Source: Candidatus Thiodiazotropha sp. (ex Monitilora ramsayi) (GTDB lineage: Bacteria; Pseudomonadota; Gammaproteobacteria; Chromatiales; Chromatiaceae). From it: a stretch of 64,000 nt of DNA. The DNA is taken from the NCBI GenBank assembly GCA_025655575.1, contig JAHXIP010000008.1, positions 103,797-167,796 of the forward strand, in the 5' to 3' direction. Below the pieces are notes generated by a model. It saw nothing but the letters and a program-made list of their open reading frames with translations. It ran no database searches and was not told the origin of the DNA. Below are positions 18,790 through 27,035 of the stretch, in pieces; the first letter of the stretch is position 1; each line of letters opens with the position of its first letter. A program made the position numbers and the translations under genes.

Positions 18790-19434
18790 ATGCACCAGAA
18801 AGAACGACATTTATCTCTTTCAATACAGACAGTTAAGGCAGTCTCTCTCAGCCTGTTCCTGATGCTGTTGAGCGGTTGTTCAACCAGCCCGCCGCGCAAT
18901 ACCGCCAATGCCTGCGACATATTCACCGAGAAGGACGACTGGTATGAGGCCTCCCAGGATGCCTTCGACAAGTGGGGCGTACCGGTTCACGTCCAGCTGG
19001 CGATCATCCACCAGGAGTCCCGTTTCAAGCACGATGCCAAACCGCCCCGGGACAAGCTCTTCTGGTTCATCCCCTGGTTTCGCAAGTCATCCGCCTACGG
19101 CTATGCCCAGGTCAAGGACACCACCTGGGACTGGTATCGGGACAAGACGGGCAATCGTTGGGCCGACCGGGACGACTACGAAGACGCGGTGGACTTCATC
19201 GGCTGGTACAGCAATGTCTCGCAACGCACGTTGGGCATCTCCAAGTGGGACGCCTACAACCAATATCTCGCCTATCATGAGGGCCATGGAGGGTTCAAAC
19301 GGAAAACCTATAAAAAGAAGCCCTGGTTGATGAAAGTGGCCCGTAAAGTGGACAACAATGCCAAACGCTATCGCGCACAGATCGGCAAATGTAAAGATGA
19401 GCTGGAGAGCGGTTGGAGTTTGTGGCCCTTTTGA
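18790..19434 (+). CDS. Lytic-transglycosylase-like lipoprotein
   Basis: This 214-residue precursor has a lipobox (LMLLSGCS), so the mature protein is lipid-anchored. The SLT-like domain begins around residue 55: VPVHVQLAIIHQESRFK contains the expected catalytic Glu, then SAYGYAQVKDTTWDWY and YLAYHEGHGGF. This pattern fits a soluble-lytic-transglycosylase fold that cleaves peptidoglycan glycan strands. The tail KCKDELESGWSLWPF is unusual but common in this subgroup. It stands alone between adk and the DUF2202 gene. Confidence 0.85.
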   Translation: MHQKERHLSLSIQTVKAVSLSLFLMLLSGCSTSPPRNTANACDIFTEKDDWYEASQDAFDKWGVPVHVQLAIIHQESRFKHDAKPPRDKLFWFIPWFRKSSAYGYAQVKDTTWDWYRDKTGNRWADRDDYEDAVDFIGWYSNVSQRTLGISKWDAYNQYLAYHEGHGGFKRKTYKKKPWLMKVARKVDNNAKRYRAQIGKCKDELESGWSLWPF

Positions 19435-19504
19435 CCAGGGACCTGCTGCATCGGTATCGCTGAGACGCCCTCCACTGGCATCTCAAAGCAACAGCTAAGT
19501 TTGA

Positions 19505-20239
19505 TCAGTGCCCCAGTATCTCGTCCACCTCCTCCTGCGGCAGAACCTGGGCGGTGTACCCGCCTCTGCCGATGACGGATTCGATGGCTCGGACATAAGC
19601 GCGCAGGTGACTCTTCGAGCCATCCAGCAGGGATTCGTAGAGATTGCGGATATCCTTCTGGTCCGTGTAGGCCAGGCCGCAAGACGCGACATCGTCAATG
19701 CCGTTGTCCTGTTCAATGATGACTTTGGGGCACTGGGTGATATCGAACATATCCAGCTCTTCGATAAAAGCGCCCACATAGAGGGCATCCAGTTCGCTTG
19801 CGCTGGCCAGGGTAACGAGATAGTCGTACTTCTCAGTGAAATAGTCGCCATACGCCGCACCGGTAAATATGCCGACGTTATCATTGGTATTGGGATCGTC
19901 GATGCCATAGGAGGCCAACAGATTCTTGACGGCATCCGTATGCTGCTGCTCCGAATTGTCGATCTTGCCGAACACCACGGAATCGGGATAGAGGGTGCCC
20001 AGTTTGGTATAGACATCCCTGGCCAGTTTCTCCTCTTCCCGCATGAAGATCATGTGTGTGGCCTCGTTGAAATCGAGCGTGGCGCTGTTCGAGTCGCTTT
20101 GTGAAGTGGTGCTTTCGGTTGCGTTCCCCCCATTGCCTGCGGAAGGTCTGCCATTCTGTCTCGCGTGTGATAACGGGATAGTCGCCAGCGTAGCGACAAG
20201 CAGAAGCGTGATTACGCTTTTCTGGGTGTTCATGGTCAT
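19505..20239 (-). CDS. Secreted DUF2202 protein (ferritin-like fold)
   Basis: The DUF2202 region covers most of the mature protein: FNEATHMIFMREEEKLARDVY with later EQQHTDAVKNLL and EELDMFDI segments. These helices carry Glu and His residues spaced as in ferritin-like four-helix bundles, although metal binding is unproven. A signal peptide (LLLVATLATIPLSHA) sends it out of the cytoplasm. I chose the ATG at 20239, near a GGAG site, over the frame's first Met at 20284; 20233 is also possible. About 95 bp upstream lies a TGAAACA direct repeat shared with neighbouring secreted-protein promoters. Confidence 0.82.
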   Translation of the reverse strand: MTMNTQKSVITLLLVATLATIPLSHARQNGRPSAGNGGNATESTTSQSDSNSATLDFNEATHMIFMREEEKLARDVYTKLGTLYPDSVVFGKIDNSEQQHTDAVKNLLASYGIDDPNTNDNVGIFTGAAYGDYFTEKYDYLVTLASASELDALYVGAFIEELDMFDITQCPKVIIEQDNGIDDVASCGLAYTDQKDIRNLYESLLDGSKSHLRAYVRAIESVIGRGGYTAQVLPQEEVDEILGH

Positions 20240-20331
20240 TTCCGGCTCCAAAATTATGACGGGCTGTCTGTGAATAGTGCCCAATGGGTCGATTGGTGTC
20301 GGAGGAGCATACGGCTTTTGATCAGGGAGAA

Positions 20332-20348
20332 GGTTTCAATATGTTTCA
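20332..20348 (-). promoter_or_regulatory. GAAAC direct repeat upstream of the DUF2202 gene
   Basis: On the minus strand the sequence reads TGAAACATATTGAAACC, two GAAAC half-sites with starts 10 bp apart. It lies about 95 bp upstream of the chosen start codon and reads in the same direction as the gene. Near-identical repeats occur at 22646 and 24997. The spacing of one helical turn is what OmpR-type regulators use for tandem binding. The regulator is inferred to be the adjacent OmpR-like protein. Confidence 0.6.
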
Positions 20349-20534
20349 TTCTCCCGGCACTTGGGAAACCCTTGAAACACTTTGCTCCTCATAAGCGCAA
20401 TCGAGTCATGATCAGACAGATACCGGGGGTGGTATCTGACATCTTTCTTATTGATTTTATTGGTATATTTTTTACCGCCCCTGACCCATGTGAAGAGTGT
20501 CACAGATCAGGCATCAACCTCGTCACTACTGACT

Positions 20535-21854
20535 TTATGCTGTGTTGATAGGGAGTCTCAATCTCGCCACTGTGCCACCCGCCGCCGCTCGATCCAGCTC
20601 GACCTGCCAATCGTTCATACGACAGAGCTGATCGACGATAGCCAGACCCAGTCCACTACCACCGGAAGCGCGATTGCGTGAACCCTCCAGGCGTTTGAAT
20701 GGCTGAAACACAGCACGACGTTGATCTACGGGTATTCCTGGCCCCCGGTCGATGACCTCGATATGGATTTGCTTGCCTTGGATGGTACAAGTGATCCGTA
20801 CCGGCTTTTCGCCACTGTACCGAACGGCATTATCAATCAGGTTATTCAGTACGCGACGAAAGGTCGAGATTGGAACGCTATGGGTAATCTTCTCCGAACA
20901 GTCACACTCGATCTTATTGCCGTGTTTCTCATACTCAGCTGCCAGCTCATTGACTTCCCGGCATAGATCGGTCGGTTGCGAGGCTTCCTGAGTCAGTCCC
21001 TTGGAGAGTTGAAGCGTGGCGGTGATGATCTCATTCATCTCTGTAAGATCGTCACGCATCTCCTGGACCATCGTTTTATCCGGGTTTTCTTCGAGCAGCT
21101 CCAGTTCCAGTTGCATTCGTGCAATCGGGGTTCGCAGATCATGGGAGATGCCTGCAAGCAGTGTGGTCCTGTTCTCCATCAAAATTTGCAACTGATCCTC
21201 CATGCGATTGAAGTTTTGCGTCAACTCCATCAACTCCTCTGCCCCCTTCTCTTCAAGGGGTGCGCCTCGCCGCCCTTCTCCCACTCTCGTCGTCGCTTTC
21301 ACCAGCGCCGCCAACGGATGTGTGACACGTCTGACGATAACCAGTGAAGTAATCACAGCAATGAGCGTACCCGCAACAACCATGACGATCATGGTCAGCG
21401 GGATCTGGGTAATGAATCGCGATTGATTGAATCCCGCTCTCATAGTTCTCCCACCCATCGGAATATCGACCCATCGCCACTCAGGCATCACATTGTCAAA
21501 CAGAAGTGCGTGACTTTGACCGGTCCTTCTGCTCAATGATTGGATGAAGTAGTGCTCGTAGAATTCTGGCGACGGATCAACTGACAACTGCGAATCGGCC
21601 AAGCCAATCAGAAACTGGTGGCGCTCACGCATTTCCCGTTCAAAATCGGGACGTGTGCCGGGAGGAAGCTCCACCCAGATCTGGGCTGACAAAACCGCCA
21701 TGGAGGAAAGGTCGTCGGCCACCCGTTTTGTCAGGGGTAAGGTGACAAAATAGATAAACAGGGAGAGTGAAAAGAGTGAAAAGATCAGAAATGCCAGTGT
21801 GAAGGCAAGTGCGGTTCGACCGAATAAGGTGCTAGCGCTGAATCGAAGATTCAC
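20535..21854 (-). CDS. Sensor histidine kinase, EnvZ-like
   Basis: This 439-residue inner-membrane kinase has a first membrane helix near 14-37, a periplasmic region of about 110 residues, and a second helix (TMIVMVVAGTLIAVITSLV). HAMP follows, then the H box GISHDLRTPIARMQ (His near 235), N box LNNLIDNAVRYS and G boxes GPGIP and GGSGLGLAIV. Arrangement and H-box sequence match the EnvZ/RstB branch. Its ATG overlaps the regulator stop by 4 bp. Genes on both sides encode exported proteins, which suggests envelope stress as the theme. Confidence 0.92.
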   Translation of the reverse strand: MNLRFSASTLFGRTALAFTLAFLIFSLFSLSLFIYFVTLPLTKRVADDLSSMAVLSAQIWVELPPGTRPDFEREMRERHQFLIGLADSQLSVDPSPEFYEHYFIQSLSRRTGQSHALLFDNVMPEWRWVDIPMGGRTMRAGFNQSRFITQIPLTMIVMVVAGTLIAVITSLVIVRRVTHPLAALVKATTRVGEGRRGAPLEEKGAEELMELTQNFNRMEDQLQILMENRTTLLAGISHDLRTPIARMQLELELLEENPDKTMVQEMRDDLTEMNEIITATLQLSKGLTQEASQPTDLCREVNELAAEYEKHGNKIECDCSEKITHSVPISTFRRVLNNLIDNAVRYSGEKPVRITCTIQGKQIHIEVIDRGPGIPVDQRRAVFQPFKRLEGSRNRASGGSGLGLAIVDQLCRMNDWQVELDRAAAGGTVARLRLPINTA

Positions 21855-22582
21855 GTCGTCGGTTGATTCCCTTGCGGGGTGAAGATATAGCCTTTACCCC
21901 AAACAGTCCGGATAAACTTCGGATGATCGGGATTGGACTCCAGCTTTTTCCTGAGACGGGTGACCCGGACGTCGATGCTGCGATCATAGGGCGATCTTTC
22001 ATAACCCTTGATCAGTTCGATCAGATGATCCCGGCTCAATACCCGGTTCGGGTTTTTCACAAAGGCCTCGAGTAACGCATATTCCCCCGATGTCAGACTG
22101 ATCTCCTCACCATCGTGGGAGATAGAATTGGTGGTCAGGTTCAAAACATAGTCCCCGAACCGAAAGGTCTCCATCGATTGGGGATTGAAGCTGCCTTGCC
22201 GGTTTAAGTCGTTTGTACGCCGCAATATCGCCTTGATTCTGGCGGAAAGTTCCCGGGGATTGAACGGCTTCGCCAAGTAGTCGTCCGCACCCACCTCCAA
22301 TCCGATGATTTTATCGATGTCTTCTCCCCTGGCGGAGAGCATGAGAATCGGTATCGAACAGGTGTTCCGCAATCTTCTGGCGATGGAGAGGCCATCCTCT
22401 CCGGGCAGCATCAGATCCAGAACGATCAGATCGACCTGATGCTCGACAAGATAGCCATCCATCTTCTGACCACTCCCCACGCCGGTGACGGAATAACCCT
22501 CCTTGGAGAGAAACTTGATGACCAGATCCAACAATTTCCTGTCGTCATCGACGACCAGCACGCTTTTCTTGTCTGTGTCCAT
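21851..22582 (-). CDS. OmpR-type response regulator
   Basis: This 243-residue regulator has acidic residues VVDDDRK, a phospho-acceptor Asp in IVLDLMLPG near residue 55, and LAKPFNPREL in the receiver. The C-terminal winged helix includes TSGEYALLEAFV and RVTRLRKKLESNP. It resembles OmpR closely in both halves. It is first in the operon with the kinase and divergent from the small secreted-protein genes at 22751. The shared intergenic region holds one of three TGAAACA direct repeats, so it may regulate those genes and perhaps itself. Confidence 0.93.
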   Translation of the reverse strand: MDTDKKSVLVVDDDRKLLDLVIKFLSKEGYSVTGVGSGQKMDGYLVEHQVDLIVLDLMLPGEDGLSIARRLRNTCSIPILMLSARGEDIDKIIGLEVGADDYLAKPFNPRELSARIKAILRRTNDLNRQGSFNPQSMETFRFGDYVLNLTTNSISHDGEEISLTSGEYALLEAFVKNPNRVLSRDHLIELIKGYERSPYDRSIDVRVTRLRKKLESNPDHPKFIRTVWGKGYIFTPQGNQPTT

Positions 22583-22645
22583 TACCGTTCATACCGAGGG
22601 AAAGTGACGGAAATTTAGCATGTCGTACGGCTATCCGGCTTCACT

Positions 22646-22662
22646 TGAAACATCCTGTAACA
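22646..22662 (+). promoter_or_regulatory. GAAAC/GTAAC direct repeat between ompR-like gene and small-protein operon
   Basis: The sequence TGAAACATCCTGTAACA contains two seven-base half-sites (TGAAACA, TGTAACA) with a 10-bp period, 89 bp upstream of the ATG at 22751. It matches the sites at 20332 (minus) and 24997. It lies in the divergent promoter region of the OmpR-like regulator and the secreted-protein genes. Confidence 0.6.
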
Positions 22663-22750
22663 GATCGCCCCAGAATGGAAATCGGGCGGAAACAGCTTCG
22701 TTCTACGCTAAAAGTCATGGAAATAAAGATCAGACAGTAGGAGAACGATC

Positions 22751-23140
22751 ATGAATGATTCCTTAAAAGTATTGCACCTTTCACTACTCCTTGCCATGAC
22801 AGCACCAGTGTCAAACGCCATGGCTGAGAGCAACATCGATCAAGCCGTTGATAGAGATCAACTGCAAGCGGCTGTCACCGAAGAAGTGAAAAATGACGGT
22901 CATCAATTCAGCAACGAGTCCGAAGCGGATCGCCTGCGACATCGCGTCAACGAGCAGGAGAGAGAACAGACTAGATCTGAAGAGCAAAACGAACTCAAGA
23001 AGCAGATGAAGCATCAGTTCCAGCACAGATTTCAATATGAGGACAGGACCGCTGGACAAGGATTCAATAGCGGTGGTTCAATGAGTCGCGGCGGAGGCCC
23101 GCGTGGCGGTGCAGGGAGCGGTGGCGGCGGACGCCGCTAA
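22751..23140 (+). CDS. Small secreted protein with charged helix and Gly/Arg-rich tail
   Basis: I do not recognise a family. The 129-residue precursor has a signal peptide ending near SNAMAES and a strongly preferred start with AGGAGAACG before the ATG. Residues 30-95 are highly charged (Glu, Gln, Arg, Lys) and predicted helical, for example NEQEREQTRSEEQNELKKQ. The last 25 residues are Gly-rich and end GGGGRR. The next gene, 34 bp downstream, encodes another secreted protein with a similar tail, so they form an operon. A periplasmic or surface role is likely from the signal peptide; nothing more can be said. Confidence 0.7.
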   Translation: MNDSLKVLHLSLLLAMTAPVSNAMAESNIDQAVDRDQLQAAVTEEVKNDGHQFSNESEADRLRHRVNEQEREQTRSEEQNELKKQMKHQFQHRFQYEDRTAGQGFNSGGSMSRGGGPRGGAGSGGGGRR

Positions 23141-23173
23141 GAACTGCCGGCAATCGTTGAGGTCAGAGAAAAC

Positions 23174-23473
23174 ATGCGATCGACTATCCCGGTTTACATC
23201 ATTGCAATAACCCTGTGTTTGCCGCTGGGGAATGTCTGGTGTGCAGAAGCGATCGAGGATATGGCCGGCAGCGATGTCACTGCCCCCGGACCGAAGACAT
23301 CGAATATGGAGAGCTGGCAGGAGGATGAGCGAAAGGATGCCTGGACCTGGTTTGGTATGGGATACGAATCCAGACGCGCGTCCTCCACGCCTCAGGGATC
23401 GCCTGCAGCAGGCGCCGGCGGGAAAGGCGGTCCCGGTGGACGCGGAGGTCCCGGTAGCGGCATGAAACGCTAA
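23174..23473 (+). CDS. Small secreted protein with Gly-rich basic tail
   Basis: This 99-residue precursor has a signal peptide (IIAITLCLPLGNVWCAE). I recognise no family. The middle has an aromatic segment DAWTWFGMGYESRR and the C-terminal third is almost pure Gly with Lys, Arg and Pro, ending GSGMKR. It follows the 129-residue secreted protein in the same operon and is closed by a hairpin terminator at 23500. The tail resembles those of its upstream neighbour and, more loosely, the 104-residue protein at 25148, so the three may form a set. Confidence 0.68.
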   Translation: MRSTIPVYIIAITLCLPLGNVWCAEAIEDMAGSDVTAPGPKTSNMESWQEDERKDAWTWFGMGYESRRASSTPQGSPAAGAGGKGGPGGRGGPGSGMKR

Positions 23474-23499
23474 CCAACCCCACTGCTTTCACTTTAAAG

Positions 23500-23531
23500 G
23501 GCGGCCCACGCATTCGTGGACTGCCTTTTTT
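23500..23531 (+). terminator. Rho-independent terminator of the small secreted-protein operon
   Basis: An 11-bp stem with one wobble pair and one mismatch (GGCGGCCCACG against CGTGGACTGCC), a 4-base loop and a run of six T residues lie 26 bp after the stop of the 99-residue protein. Confidence 0.8.
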
Positions 23532-23665
23532 GCGCGCCTTATACTGTATACAGAGGATCAGTTATCCCTTTCGATACAAGATAGCAAGGAAATCAGTGAC
23601 AATGATGACATCAACGGCTGATTGGTGTTTACGGAACCCACTACACTCACAGACCAATAATCTAT

Positions 23666-24952
23666 TTATCGTGCAAATCTGACTTTAAGGGTAAGAAAAA
23701 AGAGATTTCTGTCGTAGTCGTTGGTGTCTGTTGCACTGCTCGTCAGAGAAAAGTCGTTGGAGTCGTTATTGATATGGCTGTAACTGCCTGAGAGCATAAT
23801 CTTCGGGCTCATGAAATATTTGATACCACAATTGATTGTCTGCGTGGTGTCTTCCCTGCCCACATCCTGAAACTCAGCCAGTCCGTAGTTGTAATTGAGA
23901 TAGCCGAGCACATTGGTTGAGAGTTTCTGGTCCACCTGCAGATCGAGCCCGGTATAGAGATAACCGGATGATCCTATTTCTGTCGTCTCATTGAGAGAGC
24001 GATCCAATGCCGCTGTCAGTTTGGTTTTCGCTGCCGGATGCCAGCGAAGATCAAATCCGAAATCGGCCTCACTGACCCGACTGAAACGGGGATCGTCATA
24101 GTCCTGTGTTAAATAACCGAGATAGGCTTCCAGTCGATGACCACCGGTATAGGTCTGATTCATTCCAATCGCGACATTGTGGCCATCCGAGTCGCGCTCG
24201 AATCCATCCTGGTCCCGTTGCTCGTCATAGCGACGTTGATTGGCCACTCCCTGAACAAAGAGCTGGTTCTGTGATGAAAGCGCCCTGCTGAAGCGCACCC
24301 CCAGTCCATTGACCGTCCTGTCTCTATCGTCGTTGATAAGAGTACCCACGTTATCGTAGTCGAGGGATTCATGGGTCACACCGATTTTCAGCACCGACAG
24401 GCCCAGCATCTGATTAAAACCAAGCTGAAATCTCTGTGCATCGTAGGTTGTGGGCTCATCGATACGCTGTTCTGAACTCTCCTTGGAATCCCGACTTTCG
24501 TGGTTGCGGCTAAGTCCTGCACCGGCAAAAATCTGGCTCTCGTCGCTGAGATCGTACGCTCCGTCCACATCCAACCAGAGATCCTCATAATTCTCTGCAG
24601 AGATATCCAGATAGCGTCCGATATTGGCCCCGCCGCTGAGATCCAGTTTATGGTTCGGCCACTGGGAATTCACTTTGACGGAGGGTGATATCACGCTCAC
24701 CAGATCAGACTCCCTGGCCCGTTTGGTGGCATAAATATTGTCGTCGTAATACACCGAGGCCTCGATCTCCGGGAGGATGCGGAACCCGTCTGTATAAAAG
24801 CCTGGCTGCCTGTTCTTCTCGACCACTCTCTCAGTGGCACCTCCGGTGTCGGCAGCGTATGCCGCCACCACATTCAGAACCGCCAATACAGTGATCAATA
24901 TATAAATCCAGAATGGTGGTGCTTTCATCTTCCTTTTATCTCTGACCTGCAA
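23666..24952 (-). CDS. Outer-membrane beta-barrel protein (BBP2-like)
   Basis: This 428-residue precursor has an N-terminal hydrophobic segment (IYILITVLAVLNVVAAYAAD). From about residue 60 it shows alternating amphipathic strands throughout, ending in the aromatic-terminated LTLKVRFAR. The segment ILPEIEASVYYDDNIYAT matches the start of the putative beta-barrel porin 2 family, seen in exopolysaccharide/exosortase gene clusters. It may be a porin or a polysaccharide-export barrel. It is divergent from the 104-residue secreted protein, and a TGAAACA repeat lies 45 bp before its start. Confidence 0.78.
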   Translation of the reverse strand: MQVRDKRKMKAPPFWIYILITVLAVLNVVAAYAADTGGATERVVEKNRQPGFYTDGFRILPEIEASVYYDDNIYATKRARESDLVSVISPSVKVNSQWPNHKLDLSGGANIGRYLDISAENYEDLWLDVDGAYDLSDESQIFAGAGLSRNHESRDSKESSEQRIDEPTTYDAQRFQLGFNQMLGLSVLKIGVTHESLDYDNVGTLINDDRDRTVNGLGVRFSRALSSQNQLFVQGVANQRRYDEQRDQDGFERDSDGHNVAIGMNQTYTGGHRLEAYLGYLTQDYDDPRFSRVSEADFGFDLRWHPAAKTKLTAALDRSLNETTEIGSSGYLYTGLDLQVDQKLSTNVLGYLNYNYGLAEFQDVGREDTTQTINCGIKYFMSPKIMLSGSYSHINNDSNDFSLTSSATDTNDYDRNLFFLTLKVRFAR

Positions 24953-24996
24953 ACATAGTAGATTATAAGCAGCAATGCTTGCGGGAATGCCAGCAC

Positions 24997-25013
24997 TGAA
25001 ACATGTTGAAACA
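24997..25013 (+). promoter_or_regulatory. GAAAC direct repeat in the beta-barrel/small-protein divergent region
   Basis: The sequence TGAAACATGTTGAAACA is two exact TGAAACA half-sites with a 10-bp period. It lies 45 bp upstream of the beta-barrel gene start (minus) and 135 bp upstream of the small secreted-protein gene (plus). Orientation matches the plus-strand gene. It is the most perfect of three such sites within 5 kb. Confidence 0.65.
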
Positions 25014-25147
25014 GGGACGATACAAATTGGCTACATGTATGAAATCCACTGGAAATGGTCGACTGCTAGATTCATTCACAGGACAACAGGAAATAACAAT
25101 ACCGTTGTTTCCATACGACCTGTAAAAAGACGACATGGAGCAGAACT

Positions 25148-25462
25148 ATGAATAGCAGACTGTATAAACATACCCTGGTGGTCGGATTGATCTCTCTCTC
25201 CGCCTCTTCGCTTGCCTTAGCGGATCATATGAGTATCTGGGGTGAGGGATGGGCCAACATGCCCAATGAGATCCACAATCTCAGGATTGAATACAAAGAT
25301 GACAATGAGTCATTTCTGTCAGCGATACAGTACGGCGCAGGTGCCGTGACCGGTGGCGGCTCCAACAGCGACAACACGGAACCGGGCAGTGGTGTATCGG
25401 GTACGATGAATCAGGGCACCATGCCTGTCCAAACCGGCGGTCGTGATCGGGGTCGCATGTAG
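25148..25462 (+). CDS. Small secreted protein, Gly-rich C-terminus
   Basis: I recognise no family. The 104-residue precursor has a signal peptide (VGLISLSASSLALAD), a short conserved-looking segment HMSIWGEGWANMPNEIHN, and a Gly/Ser/Asn/Thr-rich tail ending GGRDRGRM. The start is supported by the ATG after GGAGCAGAACT. It shares the signal-peptide plus Gly-rich-tail plan of the two proteins at 22751 and 23174 and the same upstream repeat. An 11-bp hairpin follows 57 bp downstream. Confidence 0.68.
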   Translation: MNSRLYKHTLVVGLISLSASSLALADHMSIWGEGWANMPNEIHNLRIEYKDDNESFLSAIQYGAGAVTGGGSNSDNTEPGSGVSGTMNQGTMPVQTGGRDRGRM

Positions 25463-25519
25463 CTCACTGATCTGGGTTCGACGGAGATCAGATGATGATC
25501 TCCTCTCCCTCCTCATCTG

Positions 25520-25546
25520 ACTTGGCTGTTGTTTGAACAGCCAAGT
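25520..25546 (+). terminator. Hairpin after the 104-residue secreted protein
   Basis: A perfect 11-bp stem (ACTTGGCTGTT with its complement) closes the loop GTTTG. No T run follows, so termination may be weak or Rho-assisted, but the stem is strong and correctly placed. Confidence 0.55.
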
Positions 25547-26051
25547 TAACTTCCTAATACTACTACCAGCTAACTGTGTCCTATGCAGTTGCGGCATAAG
25601 CTGGATATCCGAAACATCATCGGGCGATCCAGCACAATGCACACATTAGTGCGGTACGGACAAGCATCCTCAGTGGGGGCAACCTGGCTTGCAATGCTAT
25701 ACCGAGCCTCTCTCCCCTCATTGCAAAAGTGCCGCATTCCTAACGAGCGACCACAATCAAAATCATATTGATTTTTTATGCGCCCATAAACTATTGACGA
25801 TAAACTGCTTTTTCCGATAAGACAACATGGTTGAATTCGGACAGCATAAGTCTAGAGTTATCAGTGTTATGGACCGATAAGAGTCCAGCGGAAAGGCTTT
25901 GTGTTGATAGGTAACCAACTCGGCACTGAGTGCCATATTTCAGTAAATTAATACTTTCTATTGATTCCATTCCATAGATCAATACTAAGGCCAACATTAC
26001 ACTGAGTAAGGTTTCAGATTGGTTACCGGTGAATGAATTTCAGGTTACGGA
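25547..26051 (+). promoter_or_regulatory. Long leader/promoter region of the rnf operon
   Basis: About 500 bp without a convincing gene. The distal half is AT-richer than the flanking genes. It holds a perfect 13-base palindrome GGCACTGAGTGCC at 25922-25934, and a 9-bp inverted pair GGTAACCAA (25910-25918) and TTGGTTACC (26019-26027) that brackets it. These could be an operator and a folded 5' leader of rnfB. I could not pick a confident -35/-10 pair. Confidence 0.4.
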
Positions 26052-26930
26052 ATGGATATTGAGATTGTTCTAAACGTTTCAAGCGCCATCCTTTTTATGG
26101 GTGTGCTGGGCTTATTGCTCTCTTCCCTTTTGGCGTTCGCCAACAAGAAATTATGGGTCTTTGAGGATCCCCGCATCGATGAGGTCGAAAGTCTTCTCCC
26201 AGCCACCAATTGCGGCGCTTGTGGCAGTGCCGGCTGCAGACCTTTTGCCGAAGCCCTCATCGAAGGCAAGGTCGCACCCGCCCTGTGCACAGTCAGCAGC
26301 GCAGATAATATCACTGAAATCGCCGATTATCTCGGTGTCGACAGCGGCGATGTCGTTAAACGTGTCGCCCGCCTAGCCTGCGCCGGCGGCAGCCATGTAG
26401 CCCGTATGCGCGCCCATTATGATGGTTTGGCCTCATGCAGAGCTGCGGCAGTAGTCTCCGGCGGTCCCAAAGGCTGCACCTGGGGCTGTCTCGGACTGGC
26501 CGACTGTGCCGAGGTCTGTGAATTCGACGCCATCACCATGGACAAACACGGACTGCCCATTGTGGACGCAGCAAAGTGCACCGCCTGCGAAGACTGCGTG
26601 GAGATCTGCCCCAAGGGTCTCTTCTCCATTCAGCCGGTGGATCACCGCCTGTGGGTGGCCTGTATGAACCTGGAACACGGTGACACCGCGGAGAATGACT
26701 GTGAGGTGGCCTGCACCGCTTGCGAGCGCTGTGTAAAAGACTCACCGGAAGGCCTGATCACCATCGATGACAACCTGGCAATCATCGACTACAGCAAGAA
26801 CGGACTCGCCTCACGGGTCGCTACGGAACGTTGCCCGACCGGAGCCATTGTCTGGTTGGATGATGACAGGGGTGTCATCAAAGGTACGCAGGCGAAGCGT
26901 ATTATTCGCAAAGAGGCGCTCCCCATCTGA
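26052..26930 (+). CDS. rnfB: Rnf complex iron-sulfur subunit RnfB
   Basis: RnfB is the membrane-anchored ferredoxin-facing subunit of the ion-pumping ferredoxin:NAD+ oxidoreductase. Residues 10-30 form the membrane anchor. The Fe-S domain shows NCGACGSAGC (Cys54, 57, 62) and Cys79, then cysteines at 142-156, a ferredoxin set at 176-186 (CTACEDCVEICP) and another at about 221-261. At 292 residues it is of the long, cluster-rich kind. It is separated from the rest of rnf by the PFOR gene, so ferredoxin supplier and acceptor are encoded side by side. The start has only a weak ribosome site. Confidence 0.93.
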   Translation: MDIEIVLNVSSAILFMGVLGLLLSSLLAFANKKLWVFEDPRIDEVESLLPATNCGACGSAGCRPFAEALIEGKVAPALCTVSSADNITEIADYLGVDSGDVVKRVARLACAGGSHVARMRAHYDGLASCRAAAVVSGGPKGCTWGCLGLADCAEVCEFDAITMDKHGLPIVDAAKCTACEDCVEICPKGLFSIQPVDHRLWVACMNLEHGDTAENDCEVACTACERCVKDSPEGLITIDDNLAIIDYSKNGLASRVATERCPTGAIVWLDDDRGVIKGTQAKRIIRKEALPI

Positions 26931-27035
26931 GCGCGACATTGTTGGCAGATCGGTATTGGGTTCTCGGTATCGCTTCATCACCTGCAAGCTCAATGCACTA
27001 TATATAAATGACTACTACATAAAGAGAAGTAATCT

